Below, in pieces: positions 34,176-44,994 of a stretch of 64,000 bases of DNA (position 1 is its first letter; each line of letters begins with the position of its first letter). The DNA is from Rhodococcus sp. KBS0724 (lineage in GTDB: Bacteria > Actinomycetota > Actinomycetes > Mycobacteriales > Mycobacteriaceae). The stretch covers positions 5,160,501 through 5,224,500 of the forward strand of contig NZ_VCBX02000001.1 in the NCBI RefSeq assembly GCF_005938745.2, read 5' to 3'. Under the pieces are notes generated by a model that saw nothing but the letters and a program-made list of their open reading frames with translations, searched no databases and was not told the origin of the DNA. The translations under genes and the position numbers were made by a program.

Positions 34176-36022
34176 TTCACCTCGCTGGTTTGATGGTCTA
34201 CCGCGCCGATTTCTTCGAGAAGCGCTTCTTCGTCACCGGACTTCACTCCGAGGTACTCACTGAGCACTCGTGGGTGATGTTCGATCGTCGCGGCATCACC
34301 GGTAGCGATCACCTGTCCTTGCGCCAGCACGACAATCTCGTCCGCCAGTGAGAGGACGAGCCGGAAGTTGTGCTCCACCAACACCACTGTGGCACCGGCA
34401 TCGCGCAGTACCCGGATCAGATCTGCCAGGCGCTCGAGTTCGTCCTCGTCGAGTCCGGATGCTACTTCGTCGAAGAGGACCACTCTCGGTTCGGCGATGA
34501 CGGCGCGGGCGACTTCGAGCATACGACGCATACCCAGGGGCAGCGACGTCGCAATCTCGTTGCGCAGGTGCGACATACCGACCAACTCGAGAACACGCTC
34601 CGCTTCGGCGATGTCGGCCTTCGCGATCTTGCGGAAGCTCGGCAACCGCAGGACCGCCGACGCCATGGACGCGCGGTGTACCGAATACCGTCCGGAGGCA
34701 ACAGCTTCCAGAACCGTGATGTTCTCCGGAATCGTCGGGGTCTGGAACGTGCGCGCCACACCGACACGCGCCACCTTGTCCGGCGACGACTGCGAGACCA
34801 CCGTGTCACCGATAGTGATCACACCCGCGTCCGCGGTGTAGAACCCGCAGATCATGTTGAGCATGGTCGTCTTGCCCGAACCGTTGGGGCCGATCAACGC
34901 GGTAACCTTGCCGGCTTCAGCGCTCAGGGTTGCCGCATTGAGTGCCTGGTTGCCACCGAAGGCCTTGGACACTCCGTCGACCACCAACCGTGCACCCGCG
35001 ATGGGCGGCAGTTCGACTGTGCCACTGCTGTTCTCTTTCGCAGCTACGACGCCGATACCGGCCCTGCGATCGAGTTTCGACACCAGTGACCGACCGACCT
35101 TCGTCAAGCCGCCCGAGAGCAGGACACCGCCGATGATCAGGAATCCGCCGTAGAAGATCAGCGAATACTCCTGGAACGCCGTCGACTGGTTGGGGCCGAG
35201 CTGCATGATCGCGGCACCGACAACGGCGCCGTACACACTTGCCGCGCCGCCCAGAATCGACGCCGCCAGAACTGCTGTGGCAAACGTGAACCCGAAGGCT
35301 TCCGGCGAGATGAACAGGTCGGTGTTGGCGAACAGCGCACCCGCCAGGCCGGCCGGGAACGCGCCGATTGCGTAGCCGAGCAGCTTCATCCGGAACACAG
35401 ACACACCTTGCGAGGACGCCAGAACCGGCGACTGCTTGAGCGTGCGGAACGCGATGCCGTGGCGTGAGACCACCAGGTTGCGCATCACTGCGAACCAGAG
35501 GACGGTGACGACGACAACCACCATGTAGTACTGCTGTGTGTCGAGTTCGGACCCGAACAGCGTCGGGGGTTCCATACCGGTGAGGCCGTTACGCCCACCG
35601 GTCTTGCCGCCGAAGATCGCCAGTACGTCCGGCACGAGCAGGACCAGGAAGAACGACGTCATGGCCAGGGACCAATTGCCCAGGCGCAGACCGGGAACAC
35701 CGGTCAGGACGCCGACGGCAAGAGCCACCGCTCCGGACGCGGCCAGTTGCACCAGGATGTCGGTGTGACCGGCCTGCGACATCAGACCAGCGGTGTAGGC
35801 ACCCGCCGCGTACATCGCGGCCTGGCCGAGGGCCAGTTCACCGGCAAAGCCGAGGCTCAGGTTGAGTCCGCTGACCACCAGGGCCAGGATGCAGGCCAAT
35901 TGAATTTGCCGCGACGTCGACAGGTCGAGCCCGAGGACGGGCAGCAGCAAGATCACCCCGGCGAGGATCAGTGGGATGATCCAGCTGGGAATGGAACGGA
36001 AGGTCCGCCAAGCATTTACCAC
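34172..36022 (-). CDS. Fused LivM permease - LivG ATPase
   Basis: 616 residues in one frame. Residues about 1-315 carry eight or more hydrophobic helices with the LivM sequence GLNLSLGFAGELALGQAAMYA. Residues about 343-616 are a complete LivG ATPase: Walker A GPNGSGKT (378-385), signature LPLGMRRMLEVARA and Walker B RVVLFDEVASGLD. The signature lacks the usual SGGQ, as in many LivG proteins. LivM and LivG are separate in E. coli; the fusion is known in some actinobacteria. It begins 1 base after livH and overlaps livF. Confidence 0.92.
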   Translation of the reverse strand: MVNAWRTFRSIPSWIIPLILAGVILLLPVLGLDLSTSRQIQLACILALVVSGLNLSLGFAGELALGQAAMYAAGAYTAGLMSQAGHTDILVQLAASGAVALAVGVLTGVPGLRLGNWSLAMTSFFLVLLVPDVLAIFGGKTGGRNGLTGMEPPTLFGSELDTQQYYMVVVVVTVLWFAVMRNLVVSRHGIAFRTLKQSPVLASSQGVSVFRMKLLGYAIGAFPAGLAGALFANTDLFISPEAFGFTFATAVLAASILGGAASVYGAVVGAAIMQLGPNQSTAFQEYSLIFYGGFLIIGGVLLSGGLTKVGRSLVSKLDRRAGIGVVAAKENSSGTVELPPIAGARLVVDGVSKAFGGNQALNAATLSAEAGKVTALIGPNGSGKTTMLNMICGFYTADAGVITIGDTVVSQSSPDKVARVGVARTFQTPTIPENITVLEAVASGRYSVHRASMASAVLRLPSFRKIAKADIAEAERVLELVGMSHLRNEIATSLPLGMRRMLEVARAVIAEPRVVLFDEVASGLDEDELERLADLIRVLRDAGATVVLVEHNFRLVLSLADEIVVLAQGQVIATGDAATIEHHPRVLSEYLGVKSGDEEALLEEIGAVDHQTSEVK

Positions 36023-36023
36023 G

Positions 36024-36881
36024 TCACACCACCCGTTCTCGGACGTTGCCGAACAGTCCTGCCGGTTTGACCATCAAGATGATGATCAGCACGGTGAAGA
36101 CGGCGATATTGCTGTACTGGCTGCCTGCCCACAGGGCGGTGAACGATTCCACCAGACCCACGGTCAGTCCGCCGATCAATGCGCCGGGCAGAGAGCCGAA
36201 TCCTCCGATCGCCAGGGCAACGAAACCCTTGAGCGCCAGTGCGGCACCCAAGGTCGCGACCGCAAACGTCTTGGGACCGACCAAGAGTCCGAGGACTCCG
36301 GCCAGGGCACCGGAGAACGCAAAGGCTCCCAGTGCCAACCGTCGTACGTTGACTCCACGCAGCATCGCCGCTTCACGGTCTTCGGAGATACCGATCAGAG
36401 CCAGACCTGTCATCGTCTTCTTCGAGACGTAGCTCAATCCGATGACCAGGGCGATCGCGGAAACCAGCAGAGCGATCTCGACCGGGTAGGTACGGCCGCC
36501 GAGCAGGGTGATGGGATCGTTCGACCCGAAGAACGGAACCGTGAGAGGCTCACTGCCCCAGATCAACTGCGTCGCACCGTTGAGCAGGGTTGCAACACCG
36601 AGTGTCGTCACCAATTGATTCTGATGATCGGCCACCGGCCTGATCGCGACTATCTCCTCCACCGCGGCCAACAGCATCACCGTCACGGTGGCCATGACAG
36701 CCACCACGAGAACGGGAAGTTTCAGAGTGACCAACCCGGTGTAGGCGACAAACGTGCCCACCATCATCAGCTGAGCTTGAGCGAAGTTGAACGTGTTGGA
36801 GGAAACAAAAACGATGTTGTATCCGATGGCAACCAGCACGTAGACCGCGCCGAGTGCCAACCCGGACCACAGAATTGTCAT
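36024..36881 (-). CDS. livH: Branched-chain-type ABC importer permease LivH
   Basis: 285 residues with about eight membrane helices. The start MTILWSGLALGAVYVLVAIGYN and the motif FNFAQAQLMMVGTFVAY are typical of LivH. The EAA-like loop GGFGSLPGALIGGLTVGLVE couples to the ATPases. The ATG overlaps the stop of the binding-protein gene (ATGA), and livMG follows after 1 base. Confidence 0.92.
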   Translation of the reverse strand: MTILWSGLALGAVYVLVAIGYNIVFVSSNTFNFAQAQLMMVGTFVAYTGLVTLKLPVLVVAVMATVTVMLLAAVEEIVAIRPVADHQNQLVTTLGVATLLNGATQLIWGSEPLTVPFFGSNDPITLLGGRTYPVEIALLVSAIALVIGLSYVSKKTMTGLALIGISEDREAAMLRGVNVRRLALGAFAFSGALAGVLGLLVGPKTFAVATLGAALALKGFVALAIGGFGSLPGALIGGLTVGLVESFTALWAGSQYSNIAVFTVLIIILMVKPAGLFGNVRERVV

Positions 36882-38095
36882 GAGGCGGCCGGGTTTCCGA
36901 ACTGGCCGTTGAGAATCTTCGTGGGGCTGATGAACTGCAGCTCACTGGTGTTCGGGTTCGGGCCATGGCTGTCGGCACTGAAGTTGTAGCGTGACAGGAA
37001 CGCCGTCTTGGCGTTCTTCTGAACCTCTTCCGTCTCGAGCGCTTCGGCGAGCTTCTTCGGATCGGTCGAGCTGCCGACCTTCTCGGCAGCAGCCGCAACC
37101 AGCGGGAAGGCGTCGTAGTTGTCGGCGAGGATCAGCGTCGACGGAATCGAACCCATCGATGCCATCGTGTTCACCATCGTGTTGACGAGTTCGTTGTTCG
37201 GATCGAACACCGTGCTGGTGAACACCTGCGTCACCAGGTTCTTGACCTGGGGAGTTCCCAGCACGCCGGTCGGCGGATCGTTGGCGATGAGGTTCGTGGC
37301 GGACACCGACGTGTTACCGATCAACGGCACCTCCCAGCCGAGGCGCTCGAGACTCTGCAGGACATAACCGAGCGGTGCGCCGTACGCATCCAGAGCAATT
37401 GCCGCGGCGCCGGCGTTCTTGAGTGACTGCAACTGCGCCGTCATGTCCAGGGCCGTAGCGTCGTACTCTTCGTTGCCGGCAGCCGCTACCCCGACCTTGC
37501 CGAGCGCCTTGGTCATCTCTTCGCCGAACAGTTCACCGTATGCAGTGCTGCCGTGGAGAACTCCGACGCTGTTGTAGCCCTTGGTCTTCACGTACTCGGA
37601 AATTCCGCGGGCAGTATCCGTCGCGCCGGGCGCGAGGTCGAAGTTGAGCGGGAATTTTGTCGGATCCGTCGAATCCGGTGCGGGAGAGAGACTCAGCGAC
37701 AAAATGTTGTTCTGCTTGAGGATCGGAAGAACTGCGGCACCGATGGACGACGGACCCGAGTTGAGGTAGAGATCCGGCTTGTTGCCGGAGTTGATGGCCT
37801 CGCGCAGTTTGGTGACGGCAATGGTTGCGTCACCTGCGTCCTCCACCGTCGTCAATTCGATCTGACGACCGCCGATACCACCGGCGGCGTTTTGAACCTG
37901 GACACCGGCCTTCGTGGCGAGTGACGCCGTCTGCGAGTTTGCAGCAAGAGCACCCTGGCCACTGAGACCGCCTGTCAGCAGCACTCGGTACGGCGCGTCG
38001 GCACCGCCTTCCGACTCGGTAGAACCACTGCAACCCGACAAAGTCAGAGCTGCCGTCGCAGCTACTGCCGCCACGAGAATGGGCCGACGTTTCAT
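36878..38095 (-). CDS. livK: Solute-binding lipoprotein of a Liv-type ABC importer
   Basis: 405 residues from the ATG at 38095. The signal peptide ends in a lipobox (LTLSGCSG). The mature protein has the type I periplasmic-binding fold (YRVLLTGGLSGQGALAANSQTASL, LYLNSGPSSIGAAVLPIL). It heads an operon with livH, livMG and livF. Substrates of actinobacterial Liv-type systems range from amino acids to amides and steroid-derived acids; two KstR2-like sites upstream suggest the latter, but this is inference. Confidence 0.88.
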   Translation of the reverse strand: MKRRPILVAAVAATAALTLSGCSGSTESEGGADAPYRVLLTGGLSGQGALAANSQTASLATKAGVQVQNAAGGIGGRQIELTTVEDAGDATIAVTKLREAINSGNKPDLYLNSGPSSIGAAVLPILKQNNILSLSLSPAPDSTDPTKFPLNFDLAPGATDTARGISEYVKTKGYNSVGVLHGSTAYGELFGEEMTKALGKVGVAAAGNEEYDATALDMTAQLQSLKNAGAAAIALDAYGAPLGYVLQSLERLGWEVPLIGNTSVSATNLIANDPPTGVLGTPQVKNLVTQVFTSTVFDPNNELVNTMVNTMASMGSIPSTLILADNYDAFPLVAAAAEKVGSSTDPKKLAEALETEEVQKNAKTAFLSRYNFSADSHGPNPNTSELQFISPTKILNGQFGNPAAS

Positions 38096-38196
38096 GTCTG
38101 TACTCCTAGAACACATGTATGCCGAACATCAGGCGAATACCTGATGCGGAAGATAAGGCCAGGCCAATGGACACGCCCCGTTTCGGGCATCAGCCG

Positions 38197-38233
38197 ACCA
38201 AGCACTCGCTCGATAATCTAGCAAGCGGTTGCT
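38197..38233. promoter_or_regulatory. Two KstR2-like sites upstream of the importer operon
   Basis: accaagcactcgct (38197-38210) and agcaagcggttgct (38220-38233) each differ by one base from the A-N-CAAG-N2-CTTG-N-T pattern reported for KstR2, the second cholesterol-catabolism repressor. They lie about 100-140 bases before the binding-protein start. The consensus is recalled from the literature and the regulator is not in the window. Confidence 0.4.
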
Positions 38234-38383
38234 TGGGATGGAAGCATAGGATGTGATCTGGATAACGTCAAACGGGTTCGGCGCTCACGTGCCGAGGCGG
38301 ACGGTATGCACATTCGAGCCGCCCGGACAGATCGATTCCCACTGGGCGGAACAATTCGAAATCGCCGTGAAAAAGGCAGCAAA

Positions 38384-38435
38384 ACGGCCCGGTGGCCTTC
38401 CCGAATCCTGTGATTCGACAAGGCCACCGGGCCGT
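38384..38435 (-). terminator. Terminator of the dnaK-hspR operon
   Basis: ACGGCCCGGTGGCCTT (38384-38399) pairs with its exact complement (38420-38435), and an inner CGAATC/GATTCG stem sits between them. On the minus strand the hairpin is followed by TTTTGC. It lies just beyond the hspR stop codon. Confidence 0.85.
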
Positions 38436-38456
38436 AAAGATTTTCAGCGCAGGGCG

Positions 38457-38864
38457 CTACCGTTGATTGCGCGGTTTCCAGACCACCAACGCGTTGTTAC
38501 GTGGGATCGGCACCAGTTCCCGGCGGTAGCCGGCATGGATCTTGGCGATCTCGTCAGCCATTTCCCGAACTCGATGCTGCAGAGCCTCGACCTGGTTTGT
38601 CAGCTCGATGATCCGCTTGATTCCGGCAAGGTTGACGCCCTCGTCCTGCGAAAGACGTTGCACCTCACGAAGAAGCGCAACATCTCTCGGGGAGTAACGG
38701 CGTCCGCCGCCGGTGGTGCGATGCGGAGTCACCAAACCGAGACGGTCGTAGTTGCGCAAGGTCTGCGCATGCATGCCCGCCAGTTCGGCGGCCACCGAAA
38801 TTACGAAGATCTGAGCATCCGGGTCAAGCGATGCGTCCCTCTGATTCTTCGGTTGCTCGGTCAT
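38457..38864 (-). CDS. hspR: MerR-family heat-shock repressor HspR
   Basis: 135 residues from the ATG at 38864, which overlaps the dnaJ stop (ATGA). The MerR helix-turn-helix is ISVAAELAGMHAQTLRNYDR followed by GLVTPHRTTGGGRRYSPRDV. HspR represses the dnaK operon by binding HAIR sites with DnaK as co-repressor. A HAIR-like site is at 42650-42670. It is the last gene of dnaK-grpE-dnaJ-hspR and closes a feedback loop. Confidence 0.95.
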   Translation of the reverse strand: MTEQPKNQRDASLDPDAQIFVISVAAELAGMHAQTLRNYDRLGLVTPHRTTGGGRRYSPRDVALLREVQRLSQDEGVNLAGIKRIIELTNQVEALQHRVREMADEIAKIHAGYRRELVPIPRNNALVVWKPRNQR

Positions 38865-40042
38865 CACACACCGGCCCACCCGGCCCGTGGATCGAATCCG
38901 CTCGCCTTCTCTGCTTCGAGATAGGTCTCGAGCGCTTCGATCGCGGCGTCGTCCAGCTTCTGCGGGACAGACACTTTCACGGTGACCAGTAGATCGCCGG
39001 CTCCTTCAGGACGCTTCGGGATGCCGCGTCCACGTACCCGCAGAACGCGTCCGTCCACAGTTCCTGGTGGAACCTTCACTCCGACACGGCCTTCCAACGT
39101 CGGCACCGAAAGCGTGGTACCGAGAACCAGTTCGCCGTAGCTCACCGGCACGGTGACCGTCAGATCATCGCCGTTGCGTCCGAACACGGAGTCGGGACGC
39201 ACCCGGATGTTGACGAACAGGTCGCCGGCGGGAGCGCCGCGGAGTCCCGCTTCACCCTTGCCCTTGAGCCTGATCTTCTGACCGTCGCTGACACCGGACG
39301 GCACGCGCACCGTGATGGTGCGGGTGCGGTTGGTGACGCCGCTACCGTGGCAGTCCTCGCACGGCGAATCGATGATGGAACCAGTTCCCCGGCAATCGTC
39401 ACACGGCTCGCTGAATCCGAAGGCGCCCTGGTTGCGGTTGATGACACCGGTTCCGTTGCAGTGCGGGCACACTCGCGGGCTGGTACCCGGCTTTGCGCCG
39501 CTGCCGTGGCACGTGGTGCACGACGCCGGGCTGGTGATCCGCAGCGGAACTGTGACACCGAGCGCCGCTTCGCGGAACCCGAGCGTCGTTTCGGTTTCGA
39601 GGTCCTTGCCCCGACGCGGACGGTTGGCCGTCGAGGTTCGCTGCCCGCCGCCGCCTCGGTTGAACAATCCACCGAAGATGTCGCCGAGACCCGAATCCTG
39701 GCCGCCGGCACCGCCGCCGAACAGGTCGTTGATGTCGAAGCCGCCGGCGCCGGGATTGAATCCGCCACCGCCGCCACCTTGCGCGCGGGGACCGAATCCG
39801 CCACTGGCAAAGAGCCTTCGGGCTTCATCGTATTCCTTGCGCTTCTCCGGATCCGACAGGATCGTGTTGGCCTCACTGACAGCCTTGAAGCGCTCTTCGG
39901 CCTTCGGATCGTCAGGGTTGGCATCGGGATGCAGATCCCGAGCCAGCTTGCGATACGCCTTTTTGATCTCGTCGGCCGAAGCTGAGGACGAGACGCCCAG
40001 CTCTTTGTAGAAGTCCTTCTCGATCCACTCCCGTTGACTCAC
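38864..40042 (-). CDS. dnaJ: Chaperone DnaJ (type I)
   Basis: 392 residues from a GTG at 40042, preceded by GAGGAGGAGA. The J domain has the HPD motif ([13 protein letters not shown]). A Gly/Phe-rich region follows (about 85-135), then four CxxCxGxG zinc-finger repeats ([32 protein letters not shown]) and the C-terminal substrate domains. It stimulates DnaK ATPase and delivers substrates. It ends in an ATGA overlap with hspR. Confidence 0.96.
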   Translation of the reverse strand: MSQREWIEKDFYKELGVSSSASADEIKKAYRKLARDLHPDANPDDPKAEERFKAVSEANTILSDPEKRKEYDEARRLFASGGFGPRAQGGGGGGFNPGAGGFDINDLFGGGAGGQDSGLGDIFGGLFNRGGGGQRTSTANRPRRGKDLETETTLGFREAALGVTVPLRITSPASCTTCHGSGAKPGTSPRVCPHCNGTGVINRNQGAFGFSEPCDDCRGTGSIIDSPCEDCHGSGVTNRTRTITVRVPSGVSDGQKIRLKGKGEAGLRGAPAGDLFVNIRVRPDSVFGRNGDDLTVTVPVSYGELVLGTTLSVPTLEGRVGVKVPPGTVDGRVLRVRGRGIPKRPEGAGDLLVTVKVSVPQKLDDAAIEALETYLEAEKASGFDPRAGWAGV

Positions 40043-40064
40043 TGGGCGTCTCCTCCTCTCGCTG

Positions 40065-40666
40065 TTACTTTGATTCTTCTTCTGCGCCTGCGCTGCCGTC
40101 GGCGGACTGCTCGCCCACTCGATCTGCAACGCCTACCATCGCGTGTCGCAGGACGCGGTCACCGAACTTGTAGCCCTTACGCATGACCACACTCAGGACC
40201 GGATCGGCTCCTTCACCTTCGTGCTGCACAGCTTCGTGCAACTCGGGATCGAAAGCGTCTCCCACGGCGCCGAACTCGCTCAAACCGAGACCCGTGAGGG
40301 TGGTGTTGAGCTTGTCCGCGAGGGCTCGCAGCGGACCCTCTTCGAGGTCTCCGTGCGCGCGAGCGCGATCCAGATCGTCGAGGATCGGGACGAGCACTCC
40401 CACTACGGAGGCCTTCGCGTTGGCGATGTCGACCTGCTTGTCGCGGTCGACGCGGCGCTTGTAGTTCATGAACTGTGCCTGCAAGCTCTGCAGGTCTGCA
40501 GTGCGTTCTGCCAACTGATCGGCCAGCGTCGCTTCTTCCACGATGGCCTCGGCTTCCTGCACTACCCCTGTGTCTTCCGAGTCGAGCGGCGGCCGGCCTT
40601 CACCGGCCGCCTCTCCCTGTGCACCGGTCTCGGGGTCGACCGGGTTGTTCTCGGAGTTGTCCGAGG

Positions 40667-40670
<4 letters not shown>
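40065..40670 (-). CDS. grpE: Nucleotide exchange factor GrpE
   Basis: 201 residues. An acidic, flexible N-terminus (about 1-50) precedes the long coiled coil ([21 protein letters not shown]). The C-terminal beta domain carries [20 protein letters not shown], the GrpE signature. It exchanges ADP on DnaK. The ATG overlaps the dnaK stop by 4 bases. Confidence 0.96.
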
Positions 40671-42520
<1,850 letters not shown>

Positions 42521-42649
42521 AGTGTTCCTACCTTTCGTTCTGCGGTGCTCTGTCCGAGTGCTTGATCTCGGCCATGACCGCGCGTTTTTCGCTTGGTGAG
42601 CGTCCTCCGCTCAAGTTTGCCCTCAACCGAGGCTGAGAGTCAACTCGAA

Positions 42650-42670
42650 GTTGAGCCGGGGGCGCTCAAG
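42650..42670. promoter_or_regulatory. HAIR-type HspR operator upstream of dnaK
   Basis: On the minus strand the site reads CTTGAGC-N7-GCTCAAC, close to the HAIR consensus CTTGAGT-N7-ACTCAAG. It lies 130 bases upstream of the dnaK ATG. A further GCTCAAG half-site is at 42609-42615. Confidence 0.75.
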
Positions 42671-42771
42671 CTTGTCGAAATGGTCAACTACAACACCGGT
42701 AAATTTGTTCCCAGCCTCCCGGAAAATTCAGAAATGTGCTTCGGATCACGTGGACTGGCTACTATCGGCCG

Positions 42772-43290
42772 GTGACGGATCCCGACAATTCTCCCAACGC
42801 CGGTACACGACCCAGTCCCGCGAGGCCAGCGGTGTCGATCCGTCCACTGCACCGGCAATCGCAGCACCGGACGCCAAAAGTCTCGATGGCGGCCTGGGCA
42901 GGGTCCGTCATTGTCCTCCTGGCAATCGCCGCGATCATGGTCGTGAACCGGACCGAGATCCGAAGCGCACTCGAGTCCTCGATCGCACGGGACAACCCCG
43001 ATTACTCGGCAAGCGACATCTCCGACGCAGTTACCGTGGTCCTGATCGGCAGTGGCGCTGCCGCTGTCCTACTACTGCTGCTCACTCTCCTGACAGTGCA
43101 ACTGTTGTCCGCCCGGAAGTCTTCCGCGCGGATCGTGGGTGCAGTGGTGGGTGTGCTCGGGATCGCCGCCGGCCTGGGATTCCGGTCCCTGGTCTCGGGC
43201 GCAGTCGACGTGAGCGCCGTGCTCGGCTGGGGACCACTTCTGTACTGCGCCCTGACAGCGCTAGCTGCGATCACCGCTGTGCGCCGATGA
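42772..43290 (+). CDS. Small integral membrane protein, unknown
   Basis: 172 residues from a GTG at 42772. A Pro/Arg-rich cytoplasmic N-terminus (about 1-38) is followed by four membrane helices (about 40-58, 85-110, 120-137 and 148-167). The loop between helices 1 and 2 is charged. No family is recognised. It is divergent from dnaK and its stop overlaps the start of the LLM oxidoreductase gene (ATGA), so the two are co-expressed. Confidence 0.75.
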   Translation: MTDPDNSPNAGTRPSPARPAVSIRPLHRQSQHRTPKVSMAAWAGSVIVLLAIAAIMVVNRTEIRSALESSIARDNPDYSASDISDAVTVVLIGSGAAAVLLLLLTLLTVQLLSARKSSARIVGAVVGVLGIAAGLGFRSLVSGAVDVSAVLGWGPLLYCALTALAAITAVRR

Positions 43291-44297
43291 AAGTTCACAT
43301 CCAACTCGACTCAGCACCCGGCGACGGGGCCGCCCGCAGTAGCGAACTCGCCCAGACCGGCGCCGGTGGGCTCTTCACATTCGAAGGGCCGCACGACGTG
43401 TTCTTCCCGCTCGTGGAGGCCGCGTCGACGGTGGAGCTGGACCTCATGACCAATGTCGCCATCGCGCTCCCCCGCAGCCCGATGCACTTGGCGCATTCCG
43501 CGAACGACCTACAGCTGCTCAGTCGTGGACGGTTCCGCTTGGGCCTCGGTTCGCAGATCAAACCGCACATCGAGAAGCGGTACAGCGCAACGTGGTCGCG
43601 GCCGGCGGCGCGTATGCGGGAAACCGTCAGCGCGATCACCGCGATCTTCGACGCGTGGGAACACGGAACTCCGTTGAACTTCCGCGGCGAATTCTTCACA
43701 CACACCCTGATGCCGCCGACCTTCAACCCCGGCCCCAACCCATTCGGTCGCCCGCCCATTCTGATGGGCGCACTCGGCCCGATCATGACGCGAACCGCAG
43801 CGGCCGTGGCCGACGGTCTGCTGGTCATGCCGTTCCATTCGGAGCGCCATTTCCTTGAGCGGACATTGCCGGCCGTCGACGCCGGCCTCCACGAATCCGG
43901 CCGAACCCGAGAGGAATTCACGATCATCCCGCAGGTGATCGTGGGCGTCGGACGTGGCGGCGAGCAATTGGACGCAGCGGCCCGCGGAGTCCGAAGCTTG
44001 CTCTCCTTCTACGGCTCGACGCCCGCCTACAGACCGGTACTCGACATCGAAGGTTGGGGCGAGGTGCAGCCTCAACTCAATGCACTGTCGAAACGAGGCG
44101 GGTACGGCGAAATGGCTTCGCTTATCACCGATCCCATGCTGACAACACTGGCCGTCGTCGGCACGCCGGAAGAATGTGCTACCGAAATCCGGCGAAGATT
44201 CGGCAGTCATGCCACCGAAGTGTGTTGCTATTTCCCGGGTTACGACGCAGACCCCTCCGATGTGGCGTCGATGATCGCGGCTCTGGCCAATACCTGA
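43287..44297 (+). CDS. LLM-class (F420-dependent type) oxidoreductase
   Basis: 336 residues from the ATG at 43287. It has the luciferase-like TIM barrel (LDLMTNVAIALPRSPMHLAHSANDL, LSRGRFRLGLGSQIKPH, RPPILMGALGP). Actinobacterial relatives in this group usually use F420, often as dehydrogenases or reductases, but FMN-dependent monooxygenases share the fold. It is coupled to the upstream 4-TM protein. The stop overlaps one arm of a TGATCA repeat whose other arm contains the azoR stop. Confidence 0.85.
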   Translation: MKVHIQLDSAPGDGAARSSELAQTGAGGLFTFEGPHDVFFPLVEAASTVELDLMTNVAIALPRSPMHLAHSANDLQLLSRGRFRLGLGSQIKPHIEKRYSATWSRPAARMRETVSAITAIFDAWEHGTPLNFRGEFFTHTLMPPTFNPGPNPFGRPPILMGALGPIMTRTAAAVADGLLVMPFHSERHFLERTLPAVDAGLHESGRTREEFTIIPQVIVGVGRGGEQLDAAARGVRSLLSFYGSTPAYRPVLDIEGWGEVQPQLNALSKRGGYGEMASLITDPMLTTLAVVGTPEECATEIRRRFGSHATEVCCYFPGYDADPSDVASMIAALANT

Positions 44298-44310
44298 TCA
44301 AGCCGCCTGA

Positions 44311-44970
44311 TCATGCTCCTAAAGTGCGGGCGAGCTCGATCAACGAATCACGGGCTGCGTCGAGGCTTGCCTTGCCCTGCTCGATCAGCGGTGCCATCGG
44401 TGGAATGCGCTGCGCCAAAGTAAGTTCGGCAGTGACAACGGTGACGTTCATACCCATCGAAACACCCAATACCTGCACCAGTGGCGGCACGGTGTGGTCA
44501 TCGCCTTCGTTCCCCGAGCCCGGCGCATAGGTGTTTCCGCGACTGGACACGATCACCACCGGCTTACCTGCCATGGGCTGAGCAGAAGCTCCCAAAGGCG
44601 GCGTATCGAAAGGCACGGTCGTCCCCAACACGTGCACGTAGTCGATCCATGCCTTCAACGTGGACGGGATCGACCAGTTGTACATCGGCGCGCCGATCAC
44701 GACAACGTCCACAGCCGTGAGTTGTTCGATGACAAGAGCCTGCAATGCTTCGGCCTCGGCGGTCGGCTGCTCTCCCGCTACGCGCAGCCGCGGCGCATAG
44801 TGCAGGGCCGCATCAGAAAGGTGTGGCAGCGGATCCCGGTGCAGATCCAACCCGACTACCTCATGTTCAGGGCTGATCTCGGCCCACGTCTGAGCGAACA
44901 ACGCGGTGAGTTCACGGGACGTCGACGTGTGAAGGTCGGCTGACGAATCGATGTGCAGTAGCTGTGGCAT
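44311..44970 (-). CDS. azoR: FMN-dependent NADH azoreductase/quinone reductase
   Basis: 219 residues with a flavodoxin-like fold. The FMN phosphate loop [20 protein letters not shown], the second FMN contact [19 protein letters not shown] and [18 protein letters not shown] match AzoR. It reduces quinones and azo dyes by two-electron transfer. It lies downstream of the DHA2 exporter on the same strand (24-base gap), so the two may respond together to toxic compounds. Confidence 0.88.
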   Translation of the reverse strand: MPQLLHIDSSADLHTSTSRELTALFAQTWAEISPEHEVVGLDLHRDPLPHLSDAALHYAPRLRVAGEQPTAEAEALQALVIEQLTAVDVVVIGAPMYNWSIPSTLKAWIDYVHVLGTTVPFDTPPLGASAQPMAGKPVVIVSSRGNTYAPGSGNEGDDHTVPPLVQVLGVSMGMNVTVVTAELTLAQRIPPMAPLIEQGKASLDAARDSLIELARTLGA

Positions 44971-44994
44971 CCTTCCATCAGTACCAGAGCGCGC

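Noticed and set aside
44295..44313. TGATCA-agccgcc-TGATCA as a terminator
   Set aside because: Arms are only 6 bp and hold the stop codons of both convergent genes, so the symmetry may be incidental. No T-run is present.
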